NCBI RefSeq assembly: GCF_002086455.1
Contig: NZ_MVHC01000020.1
Location: 1 to 62,362 of the forward strand
Direction of reading: 5' to 3'
Source: Mycolicibacter algericus DSM 45454
GTDB taxonomy: Bacteria > Actinomycetota > Actinomycetes > Mycobacteriales > Mycobacteriaceae
DNA: 62,362 nt
Shown one piece after another: positions 49,390-58,735 of this stretch. The position numbers and the translations under genes were made by a program. The notes below the pieces were generated by a model. The model saw nothing but the letters and a program-made list of their open reading frames with translations, did not search any database and had not been told where the DNA came from. The stretch's first letter is position 1. Each line of letters starts with the position of its first letter.

Positions 49390-50972
49390 GCCAGGTCGAC
49401 CTCCTCGAACTTGTTGGCGCCCACCGCGGCGGTGATCGCCGACTGCACGTCCGCCGGCACCGGGCGGTCCACCCGCAGCAGGATCGTCGCCGCCGGCCCT
49501 TCGGCGTCTTCGGACAGTTGCGCGGCGTGGATGTTGATGTCGGCGGAGCCCAGCAGGGTGCCGATCTTGCCGAGCGCGCCGGGCTGGTCGGAGTAGTTGA
49601 TGATCAGGTTGACACCCTCGGCGCGCAGGTCGAAGTGCCGTCCGTTGATCTGGACGATCTTCTCCACCAGCTGCGGGCCGGAGAGGGTGCCGGCCACCGT
49701 CACGGCCGCACCGTCGGCGGTGACTGCCTTGAGCTCGACGACGCTGCGGTGGTTGGGACTTTCGGTGGCCGTGCCGATCTCGGCGTCGACTCCGCGCTCG
49801 GCGGCCAGCGCCGGCGCGTTGACGAACGTCACCGGATCTTCGATGATCGCCGAGAACAGCCCGCGTAGCGCCGAAAGTTTAAGTATTCCAACGTCTTCGG
49901 ATGCCAGCTCGCCGCGCACCTGCACACTCAGCGAGACCGGGAGGCCGTCGGAGAGCGCACCCGCCAGCAGCCCGAGCTTGCGCACCAGGTCCAGCCAGGG
50001 CGCGACCTCCTCGTTGACAGCGCCGCCTCCCACATTGACCGCGTCGGGCACGAATTCGCCGGCCAGCGCCAGCTTCACACTCTTGGCGACATCGGTGCCA
50101 GCCCGGTCTTGCGCCTGGGATGTGGAGGCGCCCAGGTGCGGTGTCACCACCACCTGCGGCAGGTCGAATAGCGGGGAGTCGGTGCACGGTTCGGTGGCGA
50201 ACACGTCCAGCCCGGCGGCCCGCACATGACCACTGGTGATCGCATCGGCCAACGCCGCCTCATCGATCAGCCCACCGCGGGCGGCGTTGACGATGATCAC
50301 CCCCGGCTTGGTCTTGGCCAGCGCCTCCTTGCCGATCAGGCCCGCGGTCTCGGGGGTCTTGGGCAGGTGGACCGAGATGAAATCGGCGCGACCGAGCAAC
50401 TCGTCCAGGGACAGCAACTCGATGCCCAACTGGGCGGCGCGCGCGGCCGACACATAGGGGTCGTAGGCGACGATGTGGGCGCCGAACGCGGCGAGGCGCG
50501 CAGCGACCAGCTGGCCGATCCGGCCCAGGCCGACCACGCCGACGGTGTGGTCGAAGATCTCAGTGCCAGAGAACGACGAGCGCTTCCATTCCCTGCCGTG
50601 CAGCGAGGCGTCGGCGGCCGGGATCTGCCGCGCGGCGGCGAGCATCAGCGCAATGGCATGCTCGGCGGCGCTGTGGATATTCGAGGTCGGGGCGTTGACG
50701 ACCAGCACACCGCGTGCGGTGGCGGCGTCGACGTCGACATTGTCCAGGCCGACCCCGGCGCGGGCCACGATCTTGAGCTTGGTGCCGGCCGCGAGCACCT
50801 CGGCGTCGACTGTGGTCGCCGAGCGCACCAGCAGTGCGTCCGCCTCCGGTACAGCGGCCAGCAGCTTCTCCCGGTCGGGGCCATCGACCCAGCGAACCTC
50901 GACCTGATCCCCGAGTGCGGCGACGGTGGATTGGGCGAGCTTGTCAGCGATCAGTACCACGGGCAGAGTCAC
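49386..50972 (-). CDS. serA: D-3-phosphoglycerate dehydrogenase
   Basis: First enzyme of serine synthesis. The 528-aa product is the long actinobacterial type: D-2-hydroxyacid dehydrogenase core ([13 protein letters not shown]; catalytic [11 protein letters not shown] and VTPHLGAST), an intervening ASB domain (about 320-450) and a C-terminal ACT domain ([20 protein letters not shown]) for serine feedback. GTG start at 50972, with TAGGCT six nt upstream, suggests a leaderless mRNA. Confidence 0.96.
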   Translation of the reverse strand: MTLPVVLIADKLAQSTVAALGDQVEVRWVDGPDREKLLAAVPEADALLVRSATTVDAEVLAAGTKLKIVARAGVGLDNVDVDAATARGVLVVNAPTSNIHSAAEHAIALMLAAARQIPAADASLHGREWKRSSFSGTEIFDHTVGVVGLGRIGQLVAARLAAFGAHIVAYDPYVSAARAAQLGIELLSLDELLGRADFISVHLPKTPETAGLIGKEALAKTKPGVIIVNAARGGLIDEAALADAITSGHVRAAGLDVFATEPCTDSPLFDLPQVVVTPHLGASTSQAQDRAGTDVAKSVKLALAGEFVPDAVNVGGGAVNEEVAPWLDLVRKLGLLAGALSDGLPVSLSVQVRGELASEDVGILKLSALRGLFSAIIEDPVTFVNAPALAAERGVDAEIGTATESPNHRSVVELKAVTADGAAVTVAGTLSGPQLVEKIVQINGRHFDLRAEGVNLIINYSDQPGALGKIGTLLGSADINIHAAQLSEDAEGPAATILLRVDRPVPADVQSAITAAVGANKFEEVDLA

Positions 50973-51306
50973 CCGAACAGCCTAACGATGGCCGCCGGAG
51001 CGGCGTAGCCGGGCGCTGGCGGGCACCTCCCGCTTTGTGGGGAAGGGCTGTTGCCGTCGATCCCCGGGATTGCACCGAGGCCGGCGCCACGCCGTATCGA
51101 CCGCGGCTGCACCGCACCTGGACCGGAGCGACTTCGTCGGCGACCGAATTCCGTGCTGGCGGACGTATCGGGCATCGAACGTGCGACACCGCTAATTTTC
51201 AATTAAGTATGGACTTGTTTGCACTTTAATGTAATCTCAGTTCCTCTGTGGTGAACATAACAAACAGTCCTAGCCATGATGCAGGTCACAGTCCCGAGGA
51301 GCAGCC
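50973..51306. other. 334-bp intergenic region upstream of the repeat-protein gene
   Basis: The only gene-free stretch over 300 bp. The left part is GC-rich and holds the serA promoter. The right part (about 51190-51275) is markedly AT-richer (CTAATTTTCAATTAAG, CTTTAATGTAATCTC) and is the likely promoter of the plus-strand repeat-protein gene, whose RBS is GAGGAG at 51298-51303. Small frames on both strands look like chance. Confidence 0.5.
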
Positions 51307-51930
51307 ATGAACGCCACCCTTCGTCCGTTTGCCCTGGCGGGCGCCGCGATCATCGGCGCCACCGCAATCGCCGCCACACCCGTGGTGGTCGTACCCGTGA
51401 GCGTGCCGACACCGGTCATCGAGCTCACTGCCGACGCCGGCGGCGCGTTCGAGGGTGCGCTCGGCTCGCTCGGCGACAGTTTGGGCAACCTGCTGAGCAG
51501 CCTGGATCTGTCGGAGATCCTGGGCGACCTCTTCAGCAACCTGAATCTGTCGGAGATCTTCGGCGACTTCTTCGCCAACCTGAATCTGTCCGAAATGTTC
51601 GGCGACTTCTTCGCCAACTTCGACCTGTCGGGCATCTTCACCGGCATCACCGACTTCTTCGCCAACTTCGACCTGTCGGGCATCTTCACCGGCATCACCG
51701 ACTTCTTCGCCGACTTCGACCTGTCGGGCATCTTCACCGGCCTCGGCGACTTCTTCGCCGACTTCGACCTGTCCGGCATCTTCACCGGCATCACCGACTT
51801 CTTCGCCAACTTCGACCTGTCCGGCATCTTCACCGGCCTCGGCGACTTCTTCGCCGACTTCGACCTGTCGGAGCTCCTGGGCGGCCTGGATCTGTCCGGC
51901 TTGCTCGACGACCTGTTCGGCGGCCTGTAA
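51307..51930 (+). CDS. Secreted protein with amphipathic 13/16-residue repeats, unknown function
   Basis: The 207-aa product has a signal sequence (MNATLRPFALAGAAIIGATAIA...) followed by VPVSVPTPVIELTA, a lead-in I recall from mycobacterial exported proteins. Residues 66-104 are three 13-mers of the type LNLSEIFGDFFAN; residues 105-184 are five 16-mers FDLSGIFTGITDFFA(N/D); short forms close the protein (FDLSELLGG, LDLSGLLDD). Each unit has strictly spaced Leu/Ile/Phe and acidic residues, suggesting stacked amphipathic helices or a solenoid. No enzymatic motif, no cysteine. GAGGAG precedes the ATG. I recall no counterpart in M. tuberculosis. Confidence 0.8.
   Translation: MNATLRPFALAGAAIIGATAIAATPVVVVPVSVPTPVIELTADAGGAFEGALGSLGDSLGNLLSSLDLSEILGDLFSNLNLSEIFGDFFANLNLSEMFGDFFANFDLSGIFTGITDFFANFDLSGIFTGITDFFADFDLSGIFTGLGDFFADFDLSGIFTGITDFFANFDLSGIFTGLGDFFADFDLSELLGGLDLSGLLDDLFGGL
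51619..51858 (+). repeat. Five tandem 48-bp coding repeats
   Basis: Five consecutive in-frame 48-bp units, each beginning TTCGACCTGTC(G/C)GGCATC and encoding FDLSGIFTG(I/L)(T/G)DFFA(N/D). They differ at a few positions, mostly third bases and the IT/LG pair. Near-identity at DNA level suggests recent slippage or unequal crossing-over, so copy number may vary between strains. Confidence 0.85.
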
Positions 51931-51992
51931 AGGGCGGCGCCGGCAGACCGGACCCGGGCGGGCCGGAGGTCCAGTCGAGCCCGTGACGATAA

Positions 51993-52030
51993 GCGAGTGG
52001 CCCCTGCCATGGCAGGGGCCGCTCGTTTGT
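51993..52030. terminator. Bidirectional terminator between repeat-protein gene and ilvC
   Basis: A stem GGCCCCTGCC/GGCAGGGGCC around CATG-centred symmetry (51999-52020), extended by GCGAG (51993-51997) against CTCG (52022-52025), followed on the plus strand by TTTGT. It lies in the 162-bp gap between converging genes; the remainder of the gap holds no gene. Confidence 0.8.
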
Positions 52031-52092
52031 GGGGACAGTGTCCGGCACGGTAGCCGTTGGAGACCAACGGCTATCGGGCCGATATCAGCTCG

Positions 52093-53112
<1,020 letters not shown>

Positions 53113-53153
53113 TCACTTCTTTCTGTTCGTTCTTCGATGAAGTATTGGCGGGA

Positions 53154-53666
53154 CTATTTGGCCGTGCCGATGCCGCGCGGACCGCGCGACAACGATACGA
53201 GACCCGATTGGACGATCTCGCGGATGCCATAGGGTTCCAACACCCGCAGCAGCGCCTCGAACTTGGCCGGGGTGCCGGTGGCCTCGATGATCAGCGACTC
53301 CGGCGAGACGTCGATCACCCTGGCGCGGAACAGGTTCACCGCCTCGATGATCTGCCCTCGGGTGCCGGCGTCGGCACGGACTTTGATCAGCGCGATCTCG
53401 CGCGACACCGAGTTGTCGTCCTCCTGCTCGACGATCTTGATGACGTTGATCAGTTTGTTGAGCTGCTTGGTGATCTGCTCCAGGGGAGTGTCCTCCACCG
53501 AGACCACGATCGTCATCCGCGACATGTTCTTGGTCTCGGTGGCACCGACCGCCAGCGACTCGATGTTGAAGCCGCGCCGAGAGAACAGCGCCGCCACCCG
53601 GGCGAGCACGCCGGGCTTGTCCTCGACCAGCACCGACAGCGTGTGGGTCTTCCAGGCGGTGGTCAT
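53154..53666 (-). CDS. ilvN: Acetolactate synthase, regulatory subunit
   Basis: The 170-aa two-ACT-domain subunit stimulates IlvB and confers valine feedback. N-terminal ACT block HTLSVLVEDKPGVLARVAALFSRRGFNIESLAVG is diagnostic. The ATG overlaps the ilvB stop as TGATG. Confidence 0.96.
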   Translation of the reverse strand: MTTAWKTHTLSVLVEDKPGVLARVAALFSRRGFNIESLAVGATETKNMSRMTIVVSVEDTPLEQITKQLNKLINVIKIVEQEDDNSVSREIALIKVRADAGTRGQIIEAVNLFRARVIDVSPESLIIEATGTPAKFEALLRVLEPYGIREIVQSGLVSLSRGPRGIGTAK

Positions 53667-55528
53667 CAGGCGTGTCCCTCGTTGTCGTCGTCGTCGAACA
53701 GCGGACGGATACCGCGGGCGGCCTGGATCTCGTCGTTGCTGGTGCCGGCGGCCACCATCGGCCACACTTGTGCGTCGGCGCCGACGATGAAGTCGATCAC
53801 CACCGGGCGATCGGTGATCGCCCGCGCCTGATTGATGACGTCTTCGACGTCTTCTTCACGCTCACAACGCAATCCGACGCAACCGAACGCCTCGGCCAGC
53901 ATCACGAAGTCGGGAATCCGGTGCGAGTGGGTGGCCAGGTCGGTCTGGCTGTACCGCTCTCCGTAGAACAGGGTCTGCCATTGCCGCACCATGCCCAGGT
54001 TGCCGTTGTTGATCAGCGCCACCTTGATCGGGATGCCCTCGATCGCACAGGTCGCCAACTCCTGGTTGGTCATCTGGAAGCAGCCGTCGCCGTCGACCGC
54101 CCACACCTCGGCGTCCGGGCGGCCCATCTTGGCCCCCATCGCCGCCGGGATCGCAAAGCCCATGGTGCCCAGTCCCCCGGAGTTCAGCCAGGTGCGCGGC
54201 TTCTCGTATTTGATGAACTGCGCCGCCCACATCTGGTGCTGACCCACGCCGGCGACGTACAGCGCCTCGGGCCCGGCGATCTGACCCAACTTCTCGATCA
54301 CGAACTCCGGACCGAGGCTGCCGTCGCTCTGCGGACCGTAACTCAGCGGATAAGTGGAGCGCACGTCGTCGAGGTAGGCCCACCACTCATCCAGGTCCAG
54401 CTCGGCCTTCTCCTGGCGCAGCGCGGCGGTCAGTTCGGTGATGACGGCCTTGACGTCGCCCACGATCGGCACGTCGGCATGCCGGTTCTTGCCGATCTCG
54501 GCCGGGTCGATGTCGGCGTGGATAACCTTGGCGTCCGGTGCGAACGAGTCCAGCTGGCCCGTGACCCGGTCGTCGAACCGGGCGCCGAGGGTGATCAGCA
54601 GATCCGAGCGCTGCAGGCCGGCCACCGCCGACACGGTGCCGTGCATACCCGGCATGCCCAGGTGCTGGCGGTGACTGTCGGGGAAGGCGCCGCGCGCCAT
54701 CAAGGTGGTGACCACCGGGATGTTGGTCAGCTCGGCCAGTTCACGCAGCTCCGCGCAGGCGTCGCCGCGGATCACCCCGCCGCCGGTGTAGAGCACCGGC
54801 CGGCGCGCCGCGGCGATCAGCTTGGCCGCCTCACGGATCTGTCGGTTGTGCGGTTTGGTGTTGGGTTTGTAGCCCGGCAAGTCCAGCTTCGGCGGCCAGG
54901 CGAAGGTGCACTGGCCCTGCAGCACGTCCTTGGGGATATCAACGAGAACTGCCCCGGGCCGTCCGCTTGCCGCGATGTGGAACGCCTCGGCGATCACCCG
55001 GGGGATGTCGTCGCCGTTGCGAACCAGAAAGTTGTGTTTGGTGATCGGCATGGTGATCCCGGAGATGTCGGCCTCCTGGAAGGCGTCGGTGCCGATCAAC
55101 TGCCGACCCACCTGCCCCGTGATGGCGACCACCGGGATGGAGTCCATCTGCGCGTCGGCCAGCGGCGTGACCAGGTTGGTAGCGCCGGGCCCGGAGGTGG
55201 CCATGCACACTCCGACCCGGCCGGTGGCGTGCGCGTAACCGCTGGCGGCGTGTCCGGCGCCCTGCTCATGGCGGACCAGCACGTGGCGTAGCTTCTTCGA
55301 GTCGAACAGCGGATCGTAGACCGGCAGCACCGCGCCGCCGGGGATACCGAAGATGACGTCGACGTCGAGTTCTTCCAGGGAGCGGATCACCGACTGGGCA
55401 CCGGTCATCTGCTCGGGGGGGACACTCTTGGCCGACGGTTTGGCTTGGCCGGCGGCGGTCCCGTTGGCCGGCTGCGGCCTGTCAGTTGCGGCCGGCCGCT
55501 CCGGCGGTCGCGTGGTGGGTGCGCTCAC
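53666..55528 (-). CDS. ilvB: Acetolactate synthase, catalytic subunit
   Basis: ThDP/FAD enzyme condensing pyruvate to acetolactate, or with 2-oxobutyrate to acetohydroxybutyrate; target of sulfonylurea inhibitors. The 620-aa product has a ~40-residue variable N-terminus, the ThDP glutamate region [16 protein letters not shown] and the metal-binding [18 protein letters not shown] start with GAGGA upstream. Expression is probably set by the attenuator and leader peptide at 55569-55676. Confidence 0.97.
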   Translation of the reverse strand: MSAPTTRPPERPAATDRPQPANGTAAGQAKPSAKSVPPEQMTGAQSVIRSLEELDVDVIFGIPGGAVLPVYDPLFDSKKLRHVLVRHEQGAGHAASGYAHATGRVGVCMATSGPGATNLVTPLADAQMDSIPVVAITGQVGRQLIGTDAFQEADISGITMPITKHNFLVRNGDDIPRVIAEAFHIAASGRPGAVLVDIPKDVLQGQCTFAWPPKLDLPGYKPNTKPHNRQIREAAKLIAAARRPVLYTGGGVIRGDACAELRELAELTNIPVVTTLMARGAFPDSHRQHLGMPGMHGTVSAVAGLQRSDLLITLGARFDDRVTGQLDSFAPDAKVIHADIDPAEIGKNRHADVPIVGDVKAVITELTAALRQEKAELDLDEWWAYLDDVRSTYPLSYGPQSDGSLGPEFVIEKLGQIAGPEALYVAGVGQHQMWAAQFIKYEKPRTWLNSGGLGTMGFAIPAAMGAKMGRPDAEVWAVDGDGCFQMTNQELATCAIEGIPIKVALINNGNLGMVRQWQTLFYGERYSQTDLATHSHRIPDFVMLAEAFGCVGLRCEREEDVEDVINQARAITDRPVVIDFIVGADAQVWPMVAAGTSNDEIQAARGIRPLFDDDDNEGHA

Positions 55529-55568
55529 GGTTTCCTCTTTGTCTCTGGTGCTCTGGACTGGTGGCAAC

Positions 55569-55603
55569 AAAAAACCCCCGCCAGCTCAGCTGCTGCACGA
55601 GGG
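55569..55603 (-). terminator. ilvB attenuator: rho-independent terminator
   Basis: On the minus strand, CCCTCG...CGGGGG encloses an inner hairpin CAGC-TGA-GCTG and is followed by six T (55574-55569), a full intrinsic terminator 41 nt before the ilvB start. Just upstream TGCGCGTTGG (55646-55637, inside the leader-peptide codons) pairs perfectly with CCAACGCGCA (55614-55605). Ribosome position on the leader peptide would decide which hairpins form. Confidence 0.85.
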
Positions 55604-55625
55604 TTGCGCGTTGGTGGTTGAAAGC

Positions 55626-55676
55626 TCAGGCAACAACCAACGCGCAGGGGGCTACTACGAGCATGCCGTTGTCCAT
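55626..55676 (-). CDS. ilvB leader peptide (branched-chain amino acid sensor)
   Basis: A 16-codon frame encoding MDNGMLVVAPCALVVA. Nine of its 16 residues are Leu, Val or Ala, arranged as two LVVA-like runs (LVVA and ALVVA), so ribosomes would stall when Leu or Val is scarce. It ends 23 nt before the terminator hairpin region. The start codon follows the -10 box by 8 nt with no RBS, so it is probably translated leaderlessly. Attenuators of this kind are known for ilvB of actinobacteria such as Corynebacterium. Confidence 0.85.
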   Translation of the reverse strand: MDNGMLVVAPCALVVA

Positions 55677-55684
55677 AGCGGATG

Positions 55685-55713
55685 ACGGTAGTCGCTGGAC
55701 CGACCAGGGTCAA
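55685..55713 (-). promoter_or_regulatory. Promoter of the ilv leader transcript
   Basis: TTGACC (55713-55708) and TACCGT (55690-55685) with a 17-bp spacer on the minus strand. The predicted start site falls at about 55677, at the leader-peptide ATG. It lies 16 nt beyond the stop of the upstream hydrolase gene. Confidence 0.7.
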
Positions 55714-55729
55714 ATGGCCGGTCCACGGT

Positions 55730-56602
55730 TCAGTGCAGGTGACCGACCAGCGATCCGCGTTCGCCGAACAACTCCGCCTCCCAGCGCTGCAGCAGCACGG
55801 TGTTGTCGTGGTCATCGGGGTGGAATCCCGGCCGGAGGTAGTCGCCGAGCCGCCGAAAAACCGCGCGGGTCAAAAACGGTGAGTGCCGCAGCGCGGCAAA
55901 GCTGCGGACCAGACGCACCGGGTGGTAGGCCGCCCGGTCGGAGAACAGCGAGATGATGGTGTTCATCGTGACGGCGATGGGGAAGCTGAATCGGATGACC
56001 CGCATCGTCCGGATCCGCCGGGTCTCATCACCGCCGACCGCGCGGTAGACATCGAACGCCACCGAGCGGTGCTCGGATTCCTCGACGGCATGCCACAGCA
56101 GCATGGACCGCACCTCCGTCGTGCCGAGCAACTCCTGGGCCTGCTCGTCGGCGAGCAGGGTCTCGGCGAACACCGCGGTGAAGTGTTCGAGTGCGGCGGT
56201 GATGGAAAGGCAGGTCAGCGGCGAGAAACGTCGCTCGGCCGCCTTCAGGCGGCGGTGCACGAGTCGGTCGATCCTGCGGGTGGGGTAGCCCATCTGCTGC
56301 AGCCGCTCATTGAGTGCTCGGTGCTCGCGGCCGTGGGTGACCTCCTGGCCGATGAACCCCTTGACCTGATCCTTCAATACCGGATCGGTGATCTGGCCGG
56401 CATAGTGACGCACCGAACGAATGAAGAAGTCCTCGCCCTCGGGGAACACCGCCGACAGGTGCGCGATCATGTGGCTCATCACCAGGTCGCCCTGCACGAA
56501 GTGACGCTGCAACGCCGCCACCGGATAGTTGAACCGGATGCGGCGCGGCTGCACCGCTGGATGCGCGACTCGGCCGTTCTCCCCGTTCTCTCTGGTGGTC
56601 AT
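55730..56602 (-). CDS. PF10118-type metal-dependent hydrolase (ferritin-like di-iron)
   Basis: The 290-aa product carries two sets of helix-borne ligands: E in PEGEDFF and EVTHGREH, then EHFTAVFAE and EESEH. This E...ExxH pattern is that of ferritin-like di-iron proteins and of the family named metal-dependent hydrolase (PF10118). Substrate unknown. ATG overlaps the TetR stop (ATGA), so the pair is an operon and the regulator probably controls this gene. I do not recall it in the M. tuberculosis block, so the pair looks inserted upstream of ilvB. Confidence 0.75.
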   Translation of the reverse strand: MTTRENGENGRVAHPAVQPRRIRFNYPVAALQRHFVQGDLVMSHMIAHLSAVFPEGEDFFIRSVRHYAGQITDPVLKDQVKGFIGQEVTHGREHRALNERLQQMGYPTRRIDRLVHRRLKAAERRFSPLTCLSITAALEHFTAVFAETLLADEQAQELLGTTEVRSMLLWHAVEESEHRSVAFDVYRAVGGDETRRIRTMRVIRFSFPIAVTMNTIISLFSDRAAYHPVRLVRSFAALRHSPFLTRAVFRRLGDYLRPGFHPDDHDNTVLLQRWEAELFGERGSLVGHLH

Positions 56603-57237
56603 CGCGTCTCCTCTGATTGTGGGTCCACCAGCGGCCGGGCCAGCGCCTTGAAAGTGTCAAGGATGTCGTTGGTCGCCAACGGTTCGTAGCCGTCGATCGA
56701 CCGTGACATCGCCAGGCCGTTCATCAACGCGAACGCCATCTGCAGGCCGATTCGCGAGTGCGAGGTGGCGACATCGGCGGTGCCGCCCGGGTCGAGCAGT
56801 TGAGCGGAGACCCGATCAACCGCCTCGGCGAACTGCCGATCGGTTTCGATGACCGCCGGCGCCAGGTCCGGATCGGTGCGAGCCGCCACCCACAGTTCGT
56901 GCGTTGCGGCGAATGTCGGGCCCGAATACATCGACCACAACAGGTCAAAGGCCTCGTCCAGCTTGTCCGCAGCGGGATCCAGGCCCGCCATCAACACCTC
57001 GAACTCCTCGATACGGCGGTTCAGGGAAAACTCGATGGCGGCGGTCAGCAGGCCGACCTTGGTGGGGAAATGTCCCTGCAGCGCCCCTACCGACACCCCG
57101 GCACGACGAGCCACCTCGGTGGTGGTGGTCCCTTTGAAACCCACTTCCACCAGCGCGTCCAGTGTCGCGTCCAGCAGTGCACGCCGGGTCCCGGCGGTGC
57201 GCTCCGCCTGCGTCCGGCGGGGTCTGGTCGATGGCAT
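56599..57237 (-). CDS. TetR-family regulator
   Basis: The 212-aa product has an N-terminal helix-turn-helix (TRRALLDATLDALVEVGF...TTTEVARRAGVSVGALQGHFPTK) and a helical ligand domain. The ATG at 57237 (MPSTRPRR) is chosen because CATGAT, with TTGACT 17 bp further upstream, ends 6 nt before it, giving a leaderless mRNA. A palindrome sits between those two boxes, so autorepression is likely. It is translated together with the overlapping hydrolase gene. Confidence 0.85.
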   Translation of the reverse strand: MPSTRPRRTQAERTAGTRRALLDATLDALVEVGFKGTTTTEVARRAGVSVGALQGHFPTKVGLLTAAIEFSLNRRIEEFEVLMAGLDPAADKLDEAFDLLWSMYSGPTFAATHELWVAARTDPDLAPAVIETDRQFAEAVDRVSAQLLDPGGTADVATSHSRIGLQMAFALMNGLAMSRSIDGYEPLATNDILDTFKALARPLVDPQSEETR

Positions 57238-57253
57238 GCAGCCATCATGACCC

Positions 57254-57266
57254 ACTTAAAATAAGT
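57254..57266. promoter_or_regulatory. TetR operator within its own promoter
   Basis: ACTTA-AAA-TAAGT, a perfect 5-bp inverted repeat with 3-bp spacer, imperfectly extended by GAC/GTC on the outside. It lies between the -35 (TTGACT, 57272-57267) and -10 (CATGAT, 57249-57244) of the minus-strand tetR promoter. Confidence 0.6.
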
Positions 57267-57350
57267 AGTCAATATTTTTTTAACGGCTTGGGCGTCTCCC
57301 CTCGTCCGCCCGTCCGCACCCGAGCGGAACGACGGTGACATCATGCGGGG

Positions 57351-57740
57351 GTGCCCTCCGCATCACACGATCCCGCACCGCTGGTGATCCGCATCTCCCC
57401 GATGGCCCACTTCGCGGTCGGCTTCTTGACCCTGGGCCTGCTGATCCCGGTGATGACCTGGCCGCTGACCGCGCCGCTTCTGCTGCTACCGGTGCTGTTC
57501 TCGGCGCTGATCGTGCGGTGGCGGACCGTTGCCGACGCCCAACAAGTCACGGTGCGAACCCTGCGGGGAAGCCGTTCGGTGAGCTGGGATGACATCGCCG
57601 GCCTCGGGTTCAGCCGGGGCTCGTGGGCGCGGGCTCACCTGCGCAACGGCGAGCGACTGCGCCTGCCAGCGGTCAGCTTCGCGACGCTGCCACTGCTCAC
57701 CGAGGCCAGCGGCGGGCGGGTGCCCAACCCGTATCGGTGA
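57351..57740 (+). CDS. cfp6: PH-domain membrane protein Cfp6-like
   Basis: The 129-aa product has two transmembrane helices (about 18-54) followed by a small PH-like domain (ADAQQVTVRTLRGSRSVSWDDIAGLGF). It corresponds to Rv3004, named low-molecular-weight culture filtrate antigen CFP-6. Function unknown. GTG start. Convergent with the DoxX gene, 33 nt apart. Confidence 0.85.
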   Translation: MPSASHDPAPLVIRISPMAHFAVGFLTLGLLIPVMTWPLTAPLLLLPVLFSALIVRWRTVADAQQVTVRTLRGSRSVSWDDIAGLGFSRGSWARAHLRNGERLRLPAVSFATLPLLTEASGGRVPNPYR

Positions 57741-57773
57741 GGCCGGCCCGCCCGGGGCTTACTGCCGGCAAAG

Positions 57774-58589
57774 CTAGGCGAGCGGGTTCGCCCCGTTGAG
57801 GAACACCCACATCGCCACGCCGCCGGCGATCCCGAGCAGCAATGCCGCAACCGACCCGATGAAGGGCCGCCGGGCCCAGCCGCGGTCACCGTCGAGCCCG
57901 TAGCGGCCCGGTCCGACCAGCACGATCGCCACCGCCACCACGATCAGCATGATGTGGTACTCGTGGCCGTCCGGCAGGAAGTAGTCGAAGCGCCCCTGGC
58001 TCTGCGACGAGACACCGGCGAGCACACCGTTGATCAGGTAGGCCAGTGCGCCGGCAGCGGCCAGCGGGGTGAACAATCCGAGCACCAGCAGTAGGCCGGC
58101 GGCGATCTGGCCGCCCCCGGCGGCGTAGGTCAAGATATCGGCGTGCTGGTAGCCGGCCTCGGCGATCGAGCTCTTCAATCCGGTCAGACCCTGGCCGCCC
58201 CACCAGCCGAACAGCTGACGCAGCCCGTGGGCGACCAACGACACACCCAGGCCCAGCCGCAGGAACAGCAGGCCCAGATCCTGGGTCCCGCGCCGGTCCA
58301 CCACCCGGAACGGGTCGTCGGTGTCCGCGTCAGCGCCGCCGGAACCCACCACTCGCCCGGCGGTAGCCTGCGGCTCGGCGTACGGCAGCGGGTTGTAGTC
58401 ACCACCGAGCGGGCGCGAACCGGTCGGGTCGTAGGGCGGGATCGCAGCAGTCTCGAAATCACCGGTATAGGTCGGCGATGGCATGTCGTCCTCCGGATCT
58501 ACCAGACGCGCCGACTTGGGACGTCCTTTGCCTGCGTCGCCAGCATCACCCGGCCGACGCCAGTGTGAGCCCTCACCTTGACTCTTCAC
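57774..58589 (-). CDS. DoxX-family membrane protein (Rv3005c type)
   Basis: The 271-aa product has a long hydrophilic, proline-rich N-terminus (about 1-95; DDMPSPTYTGDFETAAIPPYD) then a four-helix DoxX domain (LGLLFLRLGLGVSLVAHGLRQLFGW). In M. tuberculosis Rv3005c forms a membrane oxidoreductase complex with SodA and SseA that is used against oxidative stress. TACCCT six nt before the GTG at 58589 supports this start and a leaderless mRNA. Confidence 0.85.
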   Translation of the reverse strand: MKSQGEGSHWRRPGDAGDAGKGRPKSARLVDPEDDMPSPTYTGDFETAAIPPYDPTGSRPLGGDYNPLPYAEPQATAGRVVGSGGADADTDDPFRVVDRRGTQDLGLLFLRLGLGVSLVAHGLRQLFGWWGGQGLTGLKSSIAEAGYQHADILTYAAGGGQIAAGLLLVLGLFTPLAAAGALAYLINGVLAGVSSQSQGRFDYFLPDGHEYHIMLIVVAVAIVLVGPGRYGLDGDRGWARRPFIGSVAALLLGIAGGVAMWVFLNGANPLA

Positions 58590-58735
58590 CCTGCAAGGGT
58601 AAGGGCAACCCCGGCGCGATTGGGGATTTGAACGGCTTCGTTAGCGAATCGATTCCGGCCCGGTGCAGCCGGGGCGAGACGCCGCTGCGGCGGGCATCGT
58701 GGCGAAACGGGACCCGGTGTCCGTACCCTGTCGGC

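Noticed and set aside
51619..51858. 48-bp tandem repeats considered as CRISPR or MIRU-type intergenic repeats.
   Set aside because: They have no spacers and encode protein repeats in frame.
53672..55291. A 539-codon plus-strand frame opposite ilvB, and similar long frames opposite recG and the DAK2 gene.
   Set aside because: Composition (runs of R, G, Q, H, D) is typical of GC-rich antisense frames, and each lies wholly within a well-identified gene.
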